Shown: one piece after another, positions 43,212 through 53,533 of the stretch
How the letters are laid out: the number at the start of each line of letters is the position of its first letter
How positions within the stretch are numbered: the stretch's first letter is position 1
Origin: Vibrio sinaloensis
GTDB taxonomy: Bacteria > Pseudomonadota > Gammaproteobacteria > Enterobacterales > Vibrionaceae
Assembly: GCF_000808535.1 (NCBI RefSeq)
Contig: NZ_JWLV01000006.1
Coordinates: forward strand, 1 to 64,000
Length of the DNA stretch: 64,000 nucleotides
Direction: 5' to 3'
Made by a program: the position numbers and the translations under genes
The notes under the pieces: model-generated
The model's database searches: none
Seen by the model: only the letters and a program-made list of their open reading frames with translations
Told to the model about the DNA's origin: nothing

Positions 43212-43511
43212 CTACTCAATTGAGAACTTCTTATCGAAGCGAGAAATGATCAAAATTTTACGCACTTGAGGCAAGGTGTTGGTGATGCGGATCATGCCGT
43301 CATCTTGCTCCAAATAACTGTGCATATTGAGCAGCATTCCAAGCCCAGCACTATCGATGTAATCCACTTTACGTAAGTCGATGGTAAAACGGTGATCTCG
43401 CCGGTCGGTGTAGCAGCGACGAAAATCTTGCACTAAGTTAAAGCCAAACGCCCCTTCGATTAAGATGGTGACGTGCCTTGAGCCTGAGTCTACCTGAGCT
43501 TCTACTGACAT
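43212..43511 (-). CDS. STAS-domain anti-anti-sigma factor
   Basis: A 99-residue STAS protein, start ATG at 43511 (AGGA nine bases upstream). The phosphorylatable serine is S54 in VDYIDSAGLGML, placed as in SpoIIAA/RsbV/HsbA. It directly precedes the REC-PP2C-HATPase gene, so the two form a partner-switching pair in which the phosphatase activates the STAS protein and the kinase domain inactivates it. Its downstream target is not in the window. Confidence 0.9.
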   Translation of the reverse strand: MSVEAQVDSGSRHVTILIEGAFGFNLVQDFRRCYTDRRDHRFTIDLRKVDYIDSAGLGMLLNMHSYLEQDDGMIRITNTLPQVRKILIISRFDKKFSIE

Positions 43512-43549
43512 ATAGGGTTCCTCCATTGGAGTACAAAGCAAAAACAGCG

Positions 43550-44710
43550 TTAGAAGAGCTCGACCTCTCCCTCTTCGATACTAGACTGAGAGGCCGCGGG
43601 GCCATCTCGATGTTGCACTTGCGAATACAGCTCTTGCGTGGCTTGGATAAACTGCTCCGCGTCGATGCGTTGCTGATTCCACTCATCACACAGTTGAGAA
43701 AACGCCAGCAAGTAGTCGACGGTCTGTTTGGCATAATCCCCTTGCTGGACAACAATATCAGCGAACTGCAATGCTCGTACGCCGTTATCCACCTGAACAT
43801 GTAACCGCTCACCGCTGTCACTGATTTTTTGTATTTCATGCTCGATTGAGACGTTGACCCGCTGTACGCCTCTGAGCATTTCGTCCACTTTGTCTTTTGA
43901 CTCTATCGCTTCGGTCATATCAATCGAGGCCATTTCTCCCACAGTTTGGTTCGCCTCTTTGACCGTGAGCTGAGCAATATTGATCTCTTGTTCAATCTGG
44001 TTGTTGAGCTCTTCCGCTTTGTGGGACAAGTTACGCACTTCCTGAGCCACAACGGCAAACCCTCGCCCAGCATCTCCAGCGCGCGCAGCCTCAATTGCAG
44101 CATTAAGCGCCAGCAGGTTGGTTTGCTCTGACAAGCCGCGAACTTGCTCTAATAGCTTAAACACCGCATCGAGCTTCTCGGACATATCGTGAATGCTGTG
44201 CACTGCGGAAATACTCTTTTCAGAAACTTGCACCAGCGTATCGACAAAGTTTCGGATGATGGCTTCGGTTTTGGGCAGAACCTGACTGATGTCGTTATCG
44301 CTCCCCGACTGGCCCAATAAATTCTCTACCAGCTCAGCGGTGATTTGGTTTTGCTCTTGCGCCAGTTTTTGCAGTTCAAAGTAACTTTCGTTAAGTGTTT
44401 CAACGGATTCATCAATCACCCCTTTTTGATGATTGAGAGGCTCGTGAAGCTGGGAGGCAAGCAATGAAAGTAAGGGGGCCATGTCAGCCGTTTTCTGCTT
44501 GCAAGTCTCAGTGCTTACAGGTGGCTTGACATCCAGTTCCACAGGGACCGTTCCTCGTGGAAACACAAACCACGGAATCGCGGCGACGGCGATCATGGCC
44601 GAGACAACCAGCAAGGTGGAGGCTTGTGTCACAGCAAACGTCAGCAATAGTACTTGCGTCGTCACGGCAAGGAAGTATCGAGGCTTAATCGATAATAGTG
44701 GTGTTTTCAT
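43550..44710 (-). CDS. Methyl-accepting chemotaxis-type receptor, membrane-anchored
   Basis: A 386-residue receptor with two short hydrophobic segments at residues ~12-28 and ~32-48 and no periplasmic sensor. The rest is a cytoplasmic helical signalling domain with a normal tip ([21 protein letters not shown]) and a shortened helical frame. The C terminus ends EGEVELF, which matches the end of the CheD encoded in the same operon. It sits between cheB and the STAS gene, the place of VCA1088 in V. cholerae cluster III as I recall it. Its input is unknown. Confidence 0.85.
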   Translation of the reverse strand: MKTPLLSIKPRYFLAVTTQVLLLTFAVTQASTLLVVSAMIAVAAIPWFVFPRGTVPVELDVKPPVSTETCKQKTADMAPLLSLLASQLHEPLNHQKGVIDESVETLNESYFELQKLAQEQNQITAELVENLLGQSGSDNDISQVLPKTEAIIRNFVDTLVQVSEKSISAVHSIHDMSEKLDAVFKLLEQVRGLSEQTNLLALNAAIEAARAGDAGRGFAVVAQEVRNLSHKAEELNNQIEQEINIAQLTVKEANQTVGEMASIDMTEAIESKDKVDEMLRGVQRVNVSIEHEIQKISDSGERLHVQVDNGVRALQFADIVVQQGDYAKQTVDYLLAFSQLCDEWNQQRIDAEQFIQATQELYSQVQHRDGPAASQSSIEEGEVELF

Positions 44711-44733
44711 AACGCTCTCCTTGCTTGACCTGT

Positions 44734-45783
44734 CTAATGGTTATCACTCGATAAGTAGTGGCAAATTTGCTCAGACACTTTACCCAGTGGCACCACCGAT
44801 TCCGCAGCCTCGAGTTCAACCGCTACTCGAGGCATTCCCCACACCACAGAAGTGGCTTGGTCTTGAGCGATGGTTCGCGCGCCTACGTTTCTCATACCGA
44901 GCATGCCTCTTGCGCCATCTTGCCCCATGCCCGTTAATATCACCCCAATTGACTGTTTGCCTACGGTCTCTGCAACCGTGTCAAACATCACATCCACCGA
45001 GGGTTTATGACGATTCACCGCAGGGCGATCATCCAGCTGGCAGTAAAGGTGTGTGCCTCTTCGTACGACAACCAAGTGTTTGTCACCCGGAGCAACATAA
45101 GCACAGCCATTGACCAGTGGAGCGCGATTAGCCGCGAGCTCCTTAACGTTAAGGGCGCAGCTCTCATCCAGTCGCTGGGCGAAGGAGCCAGAAAACATCG
45201 CACTGATGTGCTGAGTAATGATGACAGGAGGCAGCCCCGCGGGCAGTGATGACAGCACCTGCTTGACCGCTTCTGTTCCTCCTGTTGAGGCACCGATAGC
45301 AATCAACTCAATGCTTGTGCGGCTTGGCGCAGAAACTTTAGCCACCTGTGTGCCATGCTCAAGGTGGGTTTCCTGAGCAACGTTTGCTCCAGCGGCGACC
45401 TTAATTTTCTCGTTGATTTCGCGCTTGTAGTTGACCATTTCTGCCGTGCTATCAACCGAGGGTTTGGGAAAATAGTCGACCGCTCCATATTCCAATGCCG
45501 CTAAGGTGGCCTGTGCGCCATGCTGGGTTAAGGTCGAAATCATCACCACAGGCATAGGACGCAAGCGCATGAGATTTTTCAGAAACTGGACACCATTCAT
45601 TTTCGGCATTTCAATATCTAAGGTCAGTACATCTGGGTTGTGACGTTTGATCATCTCTCGCGCTTCATAAGGATCGGCAGCCAAGGCGATCACCTCAAGA
45701 TCGGGATCGGCGTTGATCAACTCTGCCAGTAGTGCGCGAAATACGGGCGAGTCATCAACCACTAGTACTTTGATCTTTTTCAT
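44734..45783 (-). CDS. cheB: Chemotaxis methylesterase/glutamine deamidase CheB
   Basis: A 349-residue CheB that removes methyl groups from receptors when phosphorylated by CheA. N-terminal receiver domain with phospho-acceptor D56 ([13 protein letters not shown]), linker, then an esterase domain with the catalytic triad S166 ([10 protein letters not shown]), H192 (ITQHISAMF) and D289 (GMGQDGARG). The start overlaps the last base of cheD. Part of the single chemosensory operon on the minus strand. Confidence 0.95.
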   Translation of the reverse strand: MKKIKVLVVDDSPVFRALLAELINADPDLEVIALAADPYEAREMIKRHNPDVLTLDIEMPKMNGVQFLKNLMRLRPMPVVMISTLTQHGAQATLAALEYGAVDYFPKPSVDSTAEMVNYKREINEKIKVAAGANVAQETHLEHGTQVAKVSAPSRTSIELIAIGASTGGTEAVKQVLSSLPAGLPPVIITQHISAMFSGSFAQRLDESCALNVKELAANRAPLVNGCAYVAPGDKHLVVVRRGTHLYCQLDDRPAVNRHKPSVDVMFDTVAETVGKQSIGVILTGMGQDGARGMLGMRNVGARTIAQDQATSVVWGMPRVAVELEAAESVVPLGKVSEQICHYLSSDNH

Positions 45784-46430
45784 TAAAATAACTCCACGTC
45801 ATCGTCATGCTTGCGATGACTCTCTCTATCCAACTGATGGGCGTATTTTTCTTCTTGATGTTGTAACCGGTGGACTTCAGTAAATGGGATGCGTTTTAGC
45901 CACGCCTTACCACTAATAGGGTCGAACATTACTTTTCTTGGCTCTAGCCCGCCAAGATCTTGTGCGATAACCTTGAGTTGCTCTTGCTCCACATATTTGA
46001 GAATAAAGGCGACGTTTTTCGCCCCGATCATCGAATGTCTGCCGAGCATCTGAGCGCCACCAAACAGCTTAAACTGTAAATTGTCTCGCTCTGCCCCTCG
46101 TTCAATTAATGCGTTCAGCAACATCTCCATGGCGTGAATACCATAACGAGAGGCGGTAGAAACCAATGACTCCGGCTGCCAACTTTTGATCTGACTATAG
46201 TTGTCAAACGGCAGTAGGAAATGGTTCATTCCTCCGACGTTGGCCGTCTCGTCCCAAACACACGCAGCGATACATGAACCAAGCCCCGTTGCGATTAACT
46301 CATCAGAGCGCTGGGTACAATAGACACCACCGGGCGTCACCTTAACGATGTGCTTCTCTCTCTGTGGATGGTAGAAGCGATTAAAATGCGCGGTGGGCGC
46401 TTGGGTTTTCTCCTGTCGTATGCCTATCAT
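45783..46430 (-). CDS. cheD: Chemoreceptor glutamine deamidase CheD
   Basis: A 215-residue CheD. The catalytic cysteine and histidine are C53 ([10 protein letters not shown]) and H70 (GGMNHFLLP), and the core [13 protein letters not shown] is conserved. It is longer than classical CheD (~160 aa), with an N-terminal extension and a C-terminal tail ending KHDDDVELF. The last four residues equal those of the receptor at 43550. CheD modifies receptor glutamines and can be part of receptor arrays. Confidence 0.93.
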   Translation of the reverse strand: MIGIRQEKTQAPTAHFNRFYHPQREKHIVKVTPGGVYCTQRSDELIATGLGSCIAACVWDETANVGGMNHFLLPFDNYSQIKSWQPESLVSTASRYGIHAMEMLLNALIERGAERDNLQFKLFGGAQMLGRHSMIGAKNVAFILKYVEQEQLKVIAQDLGGLEPRKVMFDPISGKAWLKRIPFTEVHRLQHQEEKYAHQLDRESHRKHDDDVELF

Positions 46431-46439
46431 CCTTGTCCC

Positions 46440-47297
46440 TTATTTCTTTACGTAAATGGTGTGGCCAAGATGATGGAAGCCGTCAAAATCGGCAGGCATA
46501 CTTTCTGAGTGACCAATAAACAGCACGCCGTTGGGGCTTAACTGTTGATGAAACCGTGTAATCAGCTCTTGTTGTGTTTTCTTATCGAAGTAGATCATCA
46601 CATTTCGGCAAGAAATCACGTCAAATCGCTGCTCAAACGACCAATTTTCCAGCAAGTTCAGCCTTTGAAATTGAATCATTTTTTGCAGCCCTAGACGCAC
46701 TTTAATTTTGCCACTATGGCGACCAATCCCTTTTACAAAACAGGGCTTGAGGTACTTAATCGGAATCGCTTTTAACGCCTCTTCATCGTAAATACCTTGC
46801 TCGGCAACCTCGAGGACACGGGTATCCAGATCCGTTGCCGTTATCTCTATTGAGTCAAACTGCTCTAGCGCATTGGCCGTGTGGAGTGACGCAATGAAAC
46901 TGTAAGGCTCTTCACCGGTTGAACACCCCGCAGACCAGATTCGAATGTTCCGCTTACCTTGCTGTGCCCACTCTGAAAGCAGTACTTTCTCCATAAAATC
47001 AAAATGGTGGTATTCACGGAAAAACTGGGTTTTATTCGTGGTTAAGCAGTTGATGAAACAGATGCGCTCTTCACTGTTTTGCTCTATCAGAGTTCTGTAC
47101 TCGGCAAAACGCTTTAGCCGCAATCGTCGCAGCTGGCGGCTAATACGACCGTAGACCAAGGTTCTCTTTCTGTCTGAGAAGTAAATGCCCGCATGTTTGT
47201 GCATAAACCACTGAATGAACTTAAAGTCTTGATCAGTAAGCTCAAATTCTGGCTTGTCGGGCATCCTTGACTCAGTTTGAACTAGAACTCTTCCCAT
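46440..47297 (-). CDS. cheR: Chemotaxis protein methyltransferase CheR
   Basis: A 285-residue CheR transferring methyl groups from S-adenosylmethionine to receptor glutamates. An N-terminal helical domain ([10 protein letters not shown]...), the SAM loop [15 protein letters not shown], and the C-terminal [20 protein letters not shown] are diagnostic. The gene overlaps the end of the double-PAS receptor gene by 16 bases. Its possible start at 47297 has GGAG upstream; an ATG at 47264 is the alternative. The upstream receptor ends in a WEEF pentapeptide, a known CheR docking motif. Confidence 0.94.
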   Translation of the reverse strand: MGRVLVQTESRMPDKPEFELTDQDFKFIQWFMHKHAGIYFSDRKRTLVYGRISRQLRRLRLKRFAEYRTLIEQNSEERICFINCLTTNKTQFFREYHHFDFMEKVLLSEWAQQGKRNIRIWSAGCSTGEEPYSFIASLHTANALEQFDSIEITATDLDTRVLEVAEQGIYDEEALKAIPIKYLKPCFVKGIGRHSGKIKVRLGLQKMIQFQRLNLLENWSFEQRFDVISCRNVMIYFDKKTQQELITRFHQQLSPNGVLFIGHSESMPADFDGFHHLGHTIYVKK

Positions 47298-49294
47298 TCA
47301 TCTCCGTCCTCTTCTAGCTTTAAGCGTGAGTTAGCGACCTTTGGCGTTCTTATTTCCCTGACGTTGCCTTTGTGCCCAGACTCTTTAGTCCGGCTTTCAA
47401 ATGTGGTCACGTTGCTGTCTGTGGCAAAAAAGTTCATCAAATTGAGGAGTTGCTTACCTTCATCTTTAAGCGATTGGCTTGCCGCAGATGTCTGTTCGAC
47501 AAGGGAGGCATTTTGTTGCGTCATTTCATCCATGGTCGCCACCGCACGGTTGATCTCATCAATGCCGGTTGATTGCTCTAGGCTTGATGAGGCGATTTGC
47601 GCGATCAACTCGCTCACCTTCGCAACCGCATCAACGATCTCACTGAGCGTTTCACCTGACTCATCCACTAATCGGGAGCCTTCATCCACTTTCTCGACGC
47701 TGTCTTTGATCAGCCCCTTAATTTCTTTAGCCGCAGCGGCACTGCGTTGGGCGAGGTTACGAACTTCCCCCGCGACAACGGCAAAGCCGCGCCCCTGCTC
47801 GCCTGCTCTGGCGGCTTCCACCGCCGCGTTCAGCGCTAGAAGGTTGGTTTGGAAGGCGATTTCATCAATCACGCCAATAATGTCGGCGATTTTCTTGCTC
47901 GCAGAATTTATTTCCGCCATGGCAGAGACCACCTGACCGACCACTTCACCACCTTTGCTGGCTTTTTTACTGGCGTCATCGGCGAGGTCATTGGCACCTT
48001 TGGCGTTGTCAGCATTGAGCCTTACTGTGGCTGTCATCTGCTCCATGCTCGCCGCGGTCTCTTCCAAGTTAGACGCTTGCGCTTCGACGCGCTGACTGAG
48101 ATCGTTGTTCCCCTCCGCAATCTCGGTGGAGGCGGTCGCAACACGGGCTGATGAATGGGTAATTTTCTCGACCATGTTACGTAAGTTGATAATGGAGGTG
48201 TTTACCGCGTCAGACAGTCGTCCAAATTCACCTTTGTTGTCGTCAGACATGGTGCTATTGAGATCCCCATCCGCCACTTGGCTCATAACATCGATACATT
48301 GGCCAAGCGGCGCAACCATGGTGTCGAGCAAGTTATTGATTCCATCACCCAGCTCTTTCATAAAACCGCTGTACACGCTGGTATCAATACGCTCGCTTAG
48401 CTCGCCATCGATCGCTTTTTGGATCAGAGCTTCGACTTGTCGTTGCCCATCTTGCTGCTCTGTAATGTCGACCCATTGCAGCGCAGGACCAATGTAGTTT
48501 CCTTGCCCATCACGCATCGCGATACAGGTGAGATTAAATTCAAGTGAACCTACCGCAATGTTGGAAGAGAATGGCAAGCGATCAGGATTGGCAATAATGT
48601 TTCTCTGATGGCTAGGATTTTTATGAAAGACGTCAATATTTTTTCCGACAAGATTACTGGCATCAAACCCTGGCAACACACTTTGCAGATCCCGTTCTCG
48701 GCTGCTCAACAGCGCTTTTAGCGACGGGTTGAGGTAAGTAATGATGCCATCTTTATCCGCCATCATTAGGTTGGTGGTCATCCCTTCCACCGCAGAAACC
48801 AATCGACCAATCTCACGCTCTTTCGCCAGCTCTTCCGTCACATCTTTCCACTCGAGCGTATTCCCCACGTACTGGCCGTGCGCATCAATGATGGCACCGA
48901 CATTGAGCTCGATTTGAACATCTTTCACTTTGATGTTGGTGGTGTATGGCAGGTTTGAAGGATTCGATAGCAGTTGTCGCTGGTGGCTAGGGTTAACGTG
49001 GAAAGCATCAATACAGTAACCGAGCAAAAACTCTTCGGTCGCTTGGAAGTTGGGCCACACCGAACGAAACAAAGCCTCATGCACTTTAAGCAACTCAATC
49101 GATTTTTTATTGATGTAGGTGATATTGAAATCCCGGTCTATCATCATCAACGCCGTTTGAGCAGCATTTAACGCACACAGCAACTGCTCTTTTGATATTC
49201 CTTGCTCCTCAACCTCAAAATCTTGAGTTAAGGTATCTTGTGTCGGCGCTTTAAACGCTGTATCTACCTCGGATTTCCTGTTCCAAAATGCCAT
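47282..49294 (-). CDS. Cytoplasmic double-PAS chemoreceptor
   Basis: A 670-residue soluble chemoreceptor without membrane helices: two PAS domains (~35-155 and ~160-280, each with the NPSHQR and LEW/LQWVDIT blocks), a HAMP-like linker (~300-350), then a full signalling hairpin with tip [20 protein letters not shown]. It ends DEWEEF, a CheR-binding pentapeptide of the NWETF class. PAS domains suggest redox, oxygen or ligand sensing; there is no obvious haem-binding histidine that I can certify. It lies between cheW and cheR. Confidence 0.93.
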   Translation of the reverse strand: MAFWNRKSEVDTAFKAPTQDTLTQDFEVEEQGISKEQLLCALNAAQTALMMIDRDFNITYINKKSIELLKVHEALFRSVWPNFQATEEFLLGYCIDAFHVNPSHQRQLLSNPSNLPYTTNIKVKDVQIELNVGAIIDAHGQYVGNTLEWKDVTEELAKEREIGRLVSAVEGMTTNLMMADKDGIITYLNPSLKALLSSRERDLQSVLPGFDASNLVGKNIDVFHKNPSHQRNIIANPDRLPFSSNIAVGSLEFNLTCIAMRDGQGNYIGPALQWVDITEQQDGQRQVEALIQKAIDGELSERIDTSVYSGFMKELGDGINNLLDTMVAPLGQCIDVMSQVADGDLNSTMSDDNKGEFGRLSDAVNTSIINLRNMVEKITHSSARVATASTEIAEGNNDLSQRVEAQASNLEETAASMEQMTATVRLNADNAKGANDLADDASKKASKGGEVVGQVVSAMAEINSASKKIADIIGVIDEIAFQTNLLALNAAVEAARAGEQGRGFAVVAGEVRNLAQRSAAAAKEIKGLIKDSVEKVDEGSRLVDESGETLSEIVDAVAKVSELIAQIASSSLEQSTGIDEINRAVATMDEMTQQNASLVEQTSAASQSLKDEGKQLLNLMNFFATDSNVTTFESRTKESGHKGNVREIRTPKVANSRLKLEEDGDEWEEF

Positions 49295-49355
49295 GAGTTA
49301 CCTCTCAATGATTGCTTTGACCAGTGTTACAACACGCTGATAAAACGGGTTGAAG

Positions 49356-49826
49356 TCATGCCCCACTGTGTACTTCATGATGGGGTTCAACGAGCTCTGC
49401 TGCATCAAACAGAGCGTCCAAATGTATTAAAATTAAGTGTCCAGAATCGACCGACGCGATCCCCCTGACGTAACTGTGGTCAACCTCAGGGGCGACGTGC
49501 GGTGCCAGTTTGATCTGCTCATCCTTCAGCGGATACACTTCAGAGACACCATCGACAATAATGCCAAGTGGGTGGTGTTGTGCGTCATTCAGCACGATCA
49601 CCACCGTTGTCGGACCTAATGTTGCCGCTTGCAAACCAAACCGTAGCCTCAAGTCGACTATCGGCACGTACTCGCCGCGAATTTCTAAAACGCCCTTCAT
49701 ATAGGAAGGGGAGTTGGGAATCTCTCGGACAGGGCTCCAACCGCGTACTTCTCGAACATCTAAGATAGGGACACCGTATTCATCGCCATCGAGGACAAAG
49801 CTCAAAAACTCTTGCGTCAAACTCAT
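49356..49826 (-). CDS. cheW: CheW adaptor protein (second copy)
   Basis: A 156-residue CheW coupling receptors to CheA. The SH3-like fold signatures are FLSFVLDGDEYGVPILDVREV, LEIRGEYVPIVDLRLRFGL and GIIVDGVSEVYPL. Its start overlaps the stop of the other cheW gene (ATGA). Having two CheW genes side by side is typical of this kind of cluster and may permit different interfaces in the array. Confidence 0.93.
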   Translation of the reverse strand: MSLTQEFLSFVLDGDEYGVPILDVREVRGWSPVREIPNSPSYMKGVLEIRGEYVPIVDLRLRFGLQAATLGPTTVVIVLNDAQHHPLGIIVDGVSEVYPLKDEQIKLAPHVAPEVDHSYVRGIASVDSGHLILIHLDALFDAAELVEPHHEVHSGA

Positions 49827-50380
49827 GCGTTCTCCCTTAAGATTCGCCCAATACTCAGCAACTCATTGGTATCAAGCAGCGACATCACCTGTTCATCTAC
49901 GTTGAGTAAACCTTGTAAGTAAGGGGTGACTAACGAATCTCCAACCGCCGGATACAGCGCATTGTTTCCTTGGCTTATCACATCGCTCACGGCATCAACC
50001 ACCAATCCCATCAAACGTTGTTCCTGTCCGTTTGCGCTGCGCAATACAATCACGACGGTGGTCGGCAAGTAATCTGCTTGTCCAAGGTTAAATCGAAGTC
50101 TCAGGTCTACGACTGGGACAATCATTCCGCGCAAGTTGATCACCCCCAATACAAACTGAGGTGCACGCGGTATAGGGGTCGGCTTTTCCCACACTCGAAT
50201 CTCTTCCACATCGTTGATGTTCACGCCATAGAGTTCCGCCGCAAGTTGAAAACTGAGAAAGTCCGCACTTTCACTGACCTCTTCGTTTACTTCGCTGAGC
50301 CAAGTTTCAGCGTGAGCTGTCATGGACTGTTTCGACGCTTGAGAAAGCTCGTTGCTCAGCAGCGCTTCTGTTTGATTCAT
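49823..50380 (-). CDS. cheW: CheW adaptor protein (first copy)
   Basis: A 185-residue CheW with an N-terminal extension of about 38 residues before the domain (DFLSFQLAAELYGVNINDVE, LGVINLRGMIVPVVDLRLRF, GLVVDAVSDVI). It starts nine bases after cheA and overlaps the second cheW. The extension is polar and probably disordered. Confidence 0.93.
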   Translation of the reverse strand: MNQTEALLSNELSQASKQSMTAHAETWLSEVNEEVSESADFLSFQLAAELYGVNINDVEEIRVWEKPTPIPRAPQFVLGVINLRGMIVPVVDLRLRFNLGQADYLPTTVVIVLRSANGQEQRLMGLVVDAVSDVISQGNNALYPAVGDSLVTPYLQGLLNVDEQVMSLLDTNELLSIGRILRENA

Positions 50381-50388
50381 CTTGCCTC

Positions 50389-52446
50389 CTACGCCGCAAT
50401 CCCTTTGTGTGCCCCTTCTGACGCTCGGTTCAAGAAGCTGGTGATCAGCCCTTGAATATCGAGTATCAAAGAGACCGATCCGTCTCCAAGAATGGTCGCC
50501 CCAGAGATACCGCTCACTTTGCTGTAGTTAGACTCTAAACTCTTAATCACCACCTGCTGCTGGTCGAGCAACTCATCGAGCAGCAAACCCACACGATTAC
50601 CTGCCGCCTCCACAAAGCAGAGAATGCGTTTATCGAGTGCTCCGCTCTCGCCCATTTGCAGCTCTTCCTGCAAGCGTAAAATCGGTATGTTTTCTTCACG
50701 CAGTCGATACAGCTCTATACCACCAGACGCCAGCTTGATGCAGCTCGGATCGATTTGGATAGACTCAATAATGGTCAGCAATGGGATGACATACACCTCT
50801 CCGCCAACTTTCACTAATTGACCGTCTAAAATCGCGAGCGTGAGCGGCAAGCTAATGGTGAAACAGCTGCCTTCATCCAAACGTGATTCCACCTCAATGT
50901 GGCCACCTAACTCTTCAATGTTGCGGCGAACCACATCCATGCCAACGCCTCGTCCAGAGATGTCGGACACTTCATCCGCGGTGGAAAATCCAGGGGCAAA
51001 AATCAAATTCATTATTTGCTTGTCAGAAAATTCCTCTCGACGCACATCGGGATCGAGTACACCTTTTTCGATCGCCTTATTCCACAACTTGTCGCAGTTC
51101 AATCCCGCTCCGTCATCCGAAATTTCGATGACAATGGAACCGCCTTGGTGGTAAGCATTCAGTTCAATTACCCCCATTTCAGGCTTGCCTTTATCAAGCC
51201 TCAACGCTGGCTGCTCAATCCCATGATCGATTCCGTTCCTAACCAGATGAACCAAGGGGTCGACAATGCGTTCAAGTACGGTCTTGTCGAGCTCTGTTTG
51301 CTCCCCTTTTATCGATAAGTTGACCTGTTTCTCAAGGCGACTGGATAAATCTCGAACCAGCCTAGGAAAGCGACTGAACGCAAAACTCATCGGTAACATG
51401 CGGATATTCAAGACGTTTTCTTGTAGATCTTTGCTGTTTTGCAGCAACTGATCGAGGCCAGCTTTCAGCTTCTCTAACTTATCAATGGAAAAGTCATTGC
51501 CAATTTCGGTCAGCATCGATTGGGTGATGACCAGTTCCCCCACCAAGTTGATGAGACTGTCAACTTTGTCGATGTCGACACGAATCGAACTGACACTGGC
51601 TTCACCCTTTGCGGTTTTAGCTACCGGTTGAGGCGCTGGTTCTGGTTCAGCCTCATTACGCGCGCTCACCTCTCCCGCACCGGATACTGGCGCGATGTCA
51701 CCATCTGTTTCACCACTCGGCTCTACATTCGCTCTTTCTACAATCAAGTCACACTCATCTTCTACCCATTCAAAGATTTCTCGAATCAATATCTCCTCGA
51801 CAGAGGCAGGTAGCTTAGCAGTCCAACTCAGATAACAGAGCTCAGCTTCAAGGTCATCAATGCTTGGGATGCTTTCAAGGTTTGCAACGATTTCGCATTG
51901 GTCATCCAGCTCTTTTAGCTCGCGCACAATACGTAAAGGGTCATTACCACTGAAGAATATCTCTGGGTGAGGTTTAAAGGTGACTCGCCAATCCCCGTTT
52001 ATGGCGTCTTTTTTTGCGGAGTTGTCATCGGTTGGCTCAGTGAAATCTGGGTGTGAGTTTTCACCTAACAGCGAGTCCAGTTGAGCGCGCACATCATCAA
52101 GCAAGTTGTCATCGGTCTCTGTGCCTGACTCATGTTGCTCTAACATACCTTGAATGCAGTCACCGCTTTTGAGAAGCACATCGACCGAGCTTGCACTGAG
52201 CTCGCGCTCTCCCGTGCGGACAAGGTCAAGATACGCTTCAACCGAGTGAGTAAATTCACTGATATTAAGCAGGTTAAATGTCGCCGCACCGCCTTTTATC
52301 GAATGTGCAGCGCGAAAAATGGTATTGATAGACTCAGCTTCGACGTGTTGAAGATCGAGATTGAGAAGCACGTCTTCTAACACTTCCAGATTCTCTCGAC
52401 ACTCTTCGCAAAACATTTTGCGTAGCTGTTCCATGTCTAAAGCCAT
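50389..52446 (-). CDS. cheA: Chemotaxis histidine kinase CheA
   Basis: A 685-residue CheA. P1/Hpt phospho-acceptor H48 in FRAAHSIKGGAATF, a P2-like acidic region (~150-280), dimerisation P3, an ATPase P4 domain (LVHLVRNGIDHGIE, ISDDGAGL, SGRGVGMDVVRRNI), and a C-terminal CheW-like P5. It transfers phosphate to CheY and CheB encoded in the same operon, and possibly to the receiver of the REC-PP2C protein. The usual family length is retained. Central gene of the array. Confidence 0.95.
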   Translation of the reverse strand: MALDMEQLRKMFCEECRENLEVLEDVLLNLDLQHVEAESINTIFRAAHSIKGGAATFNLLNISEFTHSVEAYLDLVRTGERELSASSVDVLLKSGDCIQGMLEQHESGTETDDNLLDDVRAQLDSLLGENSHPDFTEPTDDNSAKKDAINGDWRVTFKPHPEIFFSGNDPLRIVRELKELDDQCEIVANLESIPSIDDLEAELCYLSWTAKLPASVEEILIREIFEWVEDECDLIVERANVEPSGETDGDIAPVSGAGEVSARNEAEPEPAPQPVAKTAKGEASVSSIRVDIDKVDSLINLVGELVITQSMLTEIGNDFSIDKLEKLKAGLDQLLQNSKDLQENVLNIRMLPMSFAFSRFPRLVRDLSSRLEKQVNLSIKGEQTELDKTVLERIVDPLVHLVRNGIDHGIEQPALRLDKGKPEMGVIELNAYHQGGSIVIEISDDGAGLNCDKLWNKAIEKGVLDPDVRREEFSDKQIMNLIFAPGFSTADEVSDISGRGVGMDVVRRNIEELGGHIEVESRLDEGSCFTISLPLTLAILDGQLVKVGGEVYVIPLLTIIESIQIDPSCIKLASGGIELYRLREENIPILRLQEELQMGESGALDKRILCFVEAAGNRVGLLLDELLDQQQVVIKSLESNYSKVSGISGATILGDGSVSLILDIQGLITSFLNRASEGAHKGIAA

Positions 52447-52553
52447 ATTGTTTCCCTACCAAAGACGATTTCTATTGCTCGCAGTTCAAGTTGCAATGCC
52501 TGCTGCTCGCTTTATTAGTTCGATGATTCTGTTTTGTCTCTCCGCGTGACAAC

Positions 52554-52913
52554 TTAAATCACACGTTTTAGAGTTTTGAGTAATGTTTCAGGGTTGAAGG
52601 GTTTGACCAACCACCCCGTTGCACCGGCTGACTTGCCTTGCATTTTTTTATCGGTGCTGGTTTCAGTGGTGAGCATTAAAATAGGGATGAACTTGTATTG
52701 CGGTTTTGCACGCAGCGCTTTTACTAATTCAAAGCCACCCATATTTGGCATGTTGACGTCTGAAATCACCACATCAAACTTTGTGCTCATCACTTTACTC
52801 AACGCATCTTGGCCATCGTTCGCGGTTTCGACTTGATACCCTGCATCTTTCAGGGTGTGACTCACCATTTGGCGGATTGAAACTGAATCATCCACAGCTA
52901 GAATTTTCGTCAT
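52554..52913 (-). CDS. cheY: Chemotaxis response regulator CheY
   Basis: A 119-residue single-domain receiver from the ATG at 52913 (MTKILAVDDS). Acidic pocket D8-D9, phospho-acceptor D52 (VVISDVNMP), T83 (LTTE) and K104 (VKPF) are all present. The upstream frame (to 52955) overlaps the STAS gene and would only add an unrelated tail. It overlaps the STAS gene by 26 bases and lies 107 bases before cheA. Because the cluster is chromosome 2-borne and accompanied by a phosphatase switch, it may act on something other than the flagellar motor. Confidence 0.94.
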   Translation of the reverse strand: MTKILAVDDSVSIRQMVSHTLKDAGYQVETANDGQDALSKVMSTKFDVVISDVNMPNMGGFELVKALRAKPQYKFIPILMLTTETSTDKKMQGKSAGATGWLVKPFNPETLLKTLKRVI

Positions 52914-53199
52914 GCTTGCTCTCTCCACAGTCTTCATTCCATTTGATCTGCTCACTTAGTCCTAGGGTACCAAGCGCTTCAAGCAGTATCTGAGAAGGAT
53001 GTTTTAGCTGAATGTCAATTTGATGATTGTTGGCAGAAATGAATAGGGAGCAAAGTGCTTGAACACCAGCCGCATCGACACGGGATACTTGCGAAGCATC
53101 AATGACGATTTCGGTGTTTTCAGATAGCCACTCTCTGTAACTTGAAGTGGAATCCAGCACGGTTGAGATATCAAGCGATTCAGGTAAAGCACAGTCCAT
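52888..53199 (-). CDS. STAS-domain protein without phospho-serine (first gene of operon)
   Basis: A 103-residue STAS protein. The loop that normally carries the phosphorylated serine reads SRVDAAGVQALC, so the serine position is alanine (A43), which resembles MlaB-like STAS domains and suggests a protein that cannot be switched off by phosphorylation. It is the first gene of the chemosensory operon, overlapping cheY. The C-terminal tail (residues 88-103) is polar. Partner unknown. Confidence 0.82.
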   Translation of the reverse strand: MDCALPESLDISTVLDSTSSYREWLSENTEIVIDASQVSRVDAAGVQALCSLFISANNHQIDIQLKHPSQILLEALGTLGLSEQIKWNEDCGESKHDENSSCG

Positions 53200-53444
53200 G
53201 TATTAACCTTCACTTCTTATTATTTCTAGCCAATATAAATCTTGTTGCCTAAAAATGAGTGTAGGAAGAACTGAGTAATTCGCAAATGATGGTACTAATA
53301 AAAAAGCACCAGAAACATACAAGCCGTTTATCGTTTGAACGAATTATCTTCGAGAAATGAAAGGGTTAGTGAGAAACACTAGTCCCTTACAAAAAAGGAG
53401 GTTTTTTTGTGGGTCAATCCCAATACCGGTTCGCACCAAATCGA

Positions 53445-53533
53445 TTTACAGTGTAAATAGAACGTCATTTACACTGTAAACTGATATTTCATCGCAGGGT
53501 AACTTGCCGATAGGGAGCGTTTTACAGTGTAAA
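53445..53533. other. parS2: Cluster of three parS2 sites
   Basis: Three exact palindromes: TTTACAGTGTAAA at 53445-53457, TTTACACTGTAAA at 53468-53480, and TTTACAGTGTAAA at 53521-53533. They lie in the 334-base gap between the STAS gene and tmcA; the last abuts the tmcA stop codon. This is the densest ParB2-binding group in the window, about 2 kb from parB. Confidence 0.9.

Noticed and set aside
53376..53412. A-run/T-run hairpin after the chemosensory promoter side
   Set aside because: The stem is almost only A-T and weak, so I do not call it a terminator.
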